Part shown: one piece after another, positions 63,513 through 64,000 of the stretch | Layout of the letters: every line of letters starts with the position of its first letter | How positions within the stretch are numbered: the first letter of the stretch is position 1 | Assembly (NCBI RefSeq): GCF_014207985.1 | Contig: NZ_JACHMI010000001.1 | Coordinates: forward strand, 11,763,001-11,827,000 | Source: Nonomuraea rubra | GTDB taxonomy: Bacteria; Actinomycetota; Actinomycetes; Streptosporangiales; Streptosporangiaceae | Direction: 5' to 3' | DNA: 64,000 bases | The notes under the pieces: model-generated | Database searches by the model: none | What the model was told of the DNA's origin: nothing | The model's input: only the letters and a program-made list of their open reading frames with translations | Translations under genes and position numbers: made by a program

Positions 63513-63826
63513 CAGCGCCACTGGTCCTTGTCACGCAGCCGCTCGAAGGCTGCCCGAAACGCTGCGCCGATCTTTGCGGCGTCGGGATCCTTGATCGTCA
63601 TGTCCGAGATGTTGACCACCGGCGCAGGCTGCAGCTCAGCGTCCCGGTCCACGATCTCCACCGTCTGCGAAACGATGAGGTGCGTTCGTGAGCCGCACTG
63701 CTTCGCGAACTCGTACAGCAACTCCTTGTTGACGCCCTCTTCGGCCTGGTCGAAGACCAGCGCGAACGGCTCTTCCAAGTCGTCGCCGACCATCACGGCG
63801 GGGAGAGGAAGGATCTGGATACGCAT
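63509..63826 (-). CDS. Hypothetical protein, 105 residues
   Basis: An alpha/beta protein (RIQILPLPAVMVGDDLEEPFALVF, VNKELLYEFAKQCGSRTHLIVS, KIGAAFRAAFERLRD). It is coupled to both neighbours by short overlaps in a leftward early operon. Function unknown. Confidence 0.65.
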   Translation of the reverse strand: MRIQILPLPAVMVGDDLEEPFALVFDQAEEGVNKELLYEFAKQCGSRTHLIVSQTVEIVDRDAELQPAPVVNISDMTIKDPDAAKIGAAFRAAFERLRDKDQWRW

Positions 63827-64000
63827 CAGGCGTCCGCCTCATCCACGCGCGCCCACACGTTGTCGCACGCCTCATGGACGGCCCGCCACAACTCCTGCTG
63901 GCGCTCGCTCATCCTGTTGTGCCCTGGAAGTGCCGCTTCGGCCCACCCGTCGCGCATGAGTTCGACGGCTTCCACGAGGGCGCGCACCTCGATGGGCAGT
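63826..64000 (-). CDS. Partial hypothetical protein at the window edge
   Basis: The C-terminal 57 residues are visible (PIEVRALVEAVELMRDGWAEA, then SERQQELWRAVHEACDNVWARVDEADA). Helical and acidic. The stop overlaps the next gene's ATG by one base. Its start lies beyond the window. Confidence 0.65.
   Translation of the reverse strand, partial: LPIEVRALVEAVELMRDGWAEAALPGHNRMSERQQELWRAVHEACDNVWARVDEADA

Larger units (their letters stand above)
7659..64000. mobile_element. Integrated phage / conjugative-element hybrid (right end outside window)
   Basis: From the tRNA-Thr fragment rightward, all content is element-like: regulators, an excisionase-like gene, many tiny coupled genes, a TraB/FtsK translocase, and then a leftward siphovirus late region with terminase, portal, capsid, tail and lysis genes. 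No housekeeping gene is seen. The element exceeds 56 kb and its second attachment site is not in view. No integrase is present, so it should lie beyond the right edge. Confidence 0.85.

Noticed and set aside
7659..64000. Search for an integrase, a phage repressor with classic HTH, or a DNA polymerase
   Set aside because: None was found in the window; they may lie beyond 64000. GntR/UTRA proteins are the only repressor candidates seen.

Overview
The window is high-GC actinomycete DNA in two unequal parts. A chromosomal flank of about 7.7 kb carries tRNA-Met, rpmG (ribosomal protein L33), two MaoC-type dehydratases, murB and a Gdt1-type manganese exporter. This neighbourhood is familiar from Streptomyces, Nonomuraea and relatives; I cannot fix the genus. 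The rest, from 7659 to beyond the right edge, is one integrated element inserted into tRNA-Thr(GGT). Only the 3' part of that tRNA (44 bp, minus strand) remains at the left junction. I therefore predict that the intact tRNA gene, and probably the integrase, lie past 64000; no integrase is visible here.

The left arm of the element (7.7-26.2 kb) looks like an actinomycete integrative conjugative element. It has GntR and UTRA regulators, divergent operator regions and an excisionase-like protein. A long rightward series of tiny, mostly translationally coupled genes follows, many with zinc-ribbon cysteines. Next come a DUF2637-like membrane protein, a TraB/FtsK-type double-stranded DNA translocase with TTAACCC iterations just downstream, an HU-like protein, and a run of small genes whose leaders repeat a two-hairpin design. 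The arm ends with an AT-rich patch and a two-gene unit: an HNH nuclease fused to an SF2 helicase, plus a coupled partner.

The right arm (26.4-64 kb) is a nearly complete siphovirus late region read leftward. From upstream to downstream it holds an early/auxiliary operon with a Bro-N/KilA-C antirepressor, an adhesin cassette, small and large terminase, portal, Mu gpF-like head protein, protease with a nested scaffold, decoration protein and major capsid. Then come connectors, tail tube, tail chaperones joined by a -1 frameshift, tape measure, a Dit fusion, a hub protein and the lysis genes. Four single genes on the opposite strand interrupt this region and look like morons.

The most notable points are the union of a TraB-type translocase with a full phage late module, a duplicated three-gene adhesin cassette built on 22-residue repeats, the repeated hairpin leaders, the candidate transfer or replication repeats after traB, and the HNH-helicase unit. 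Most small-gene functions are unknown and are described only by what is visible.
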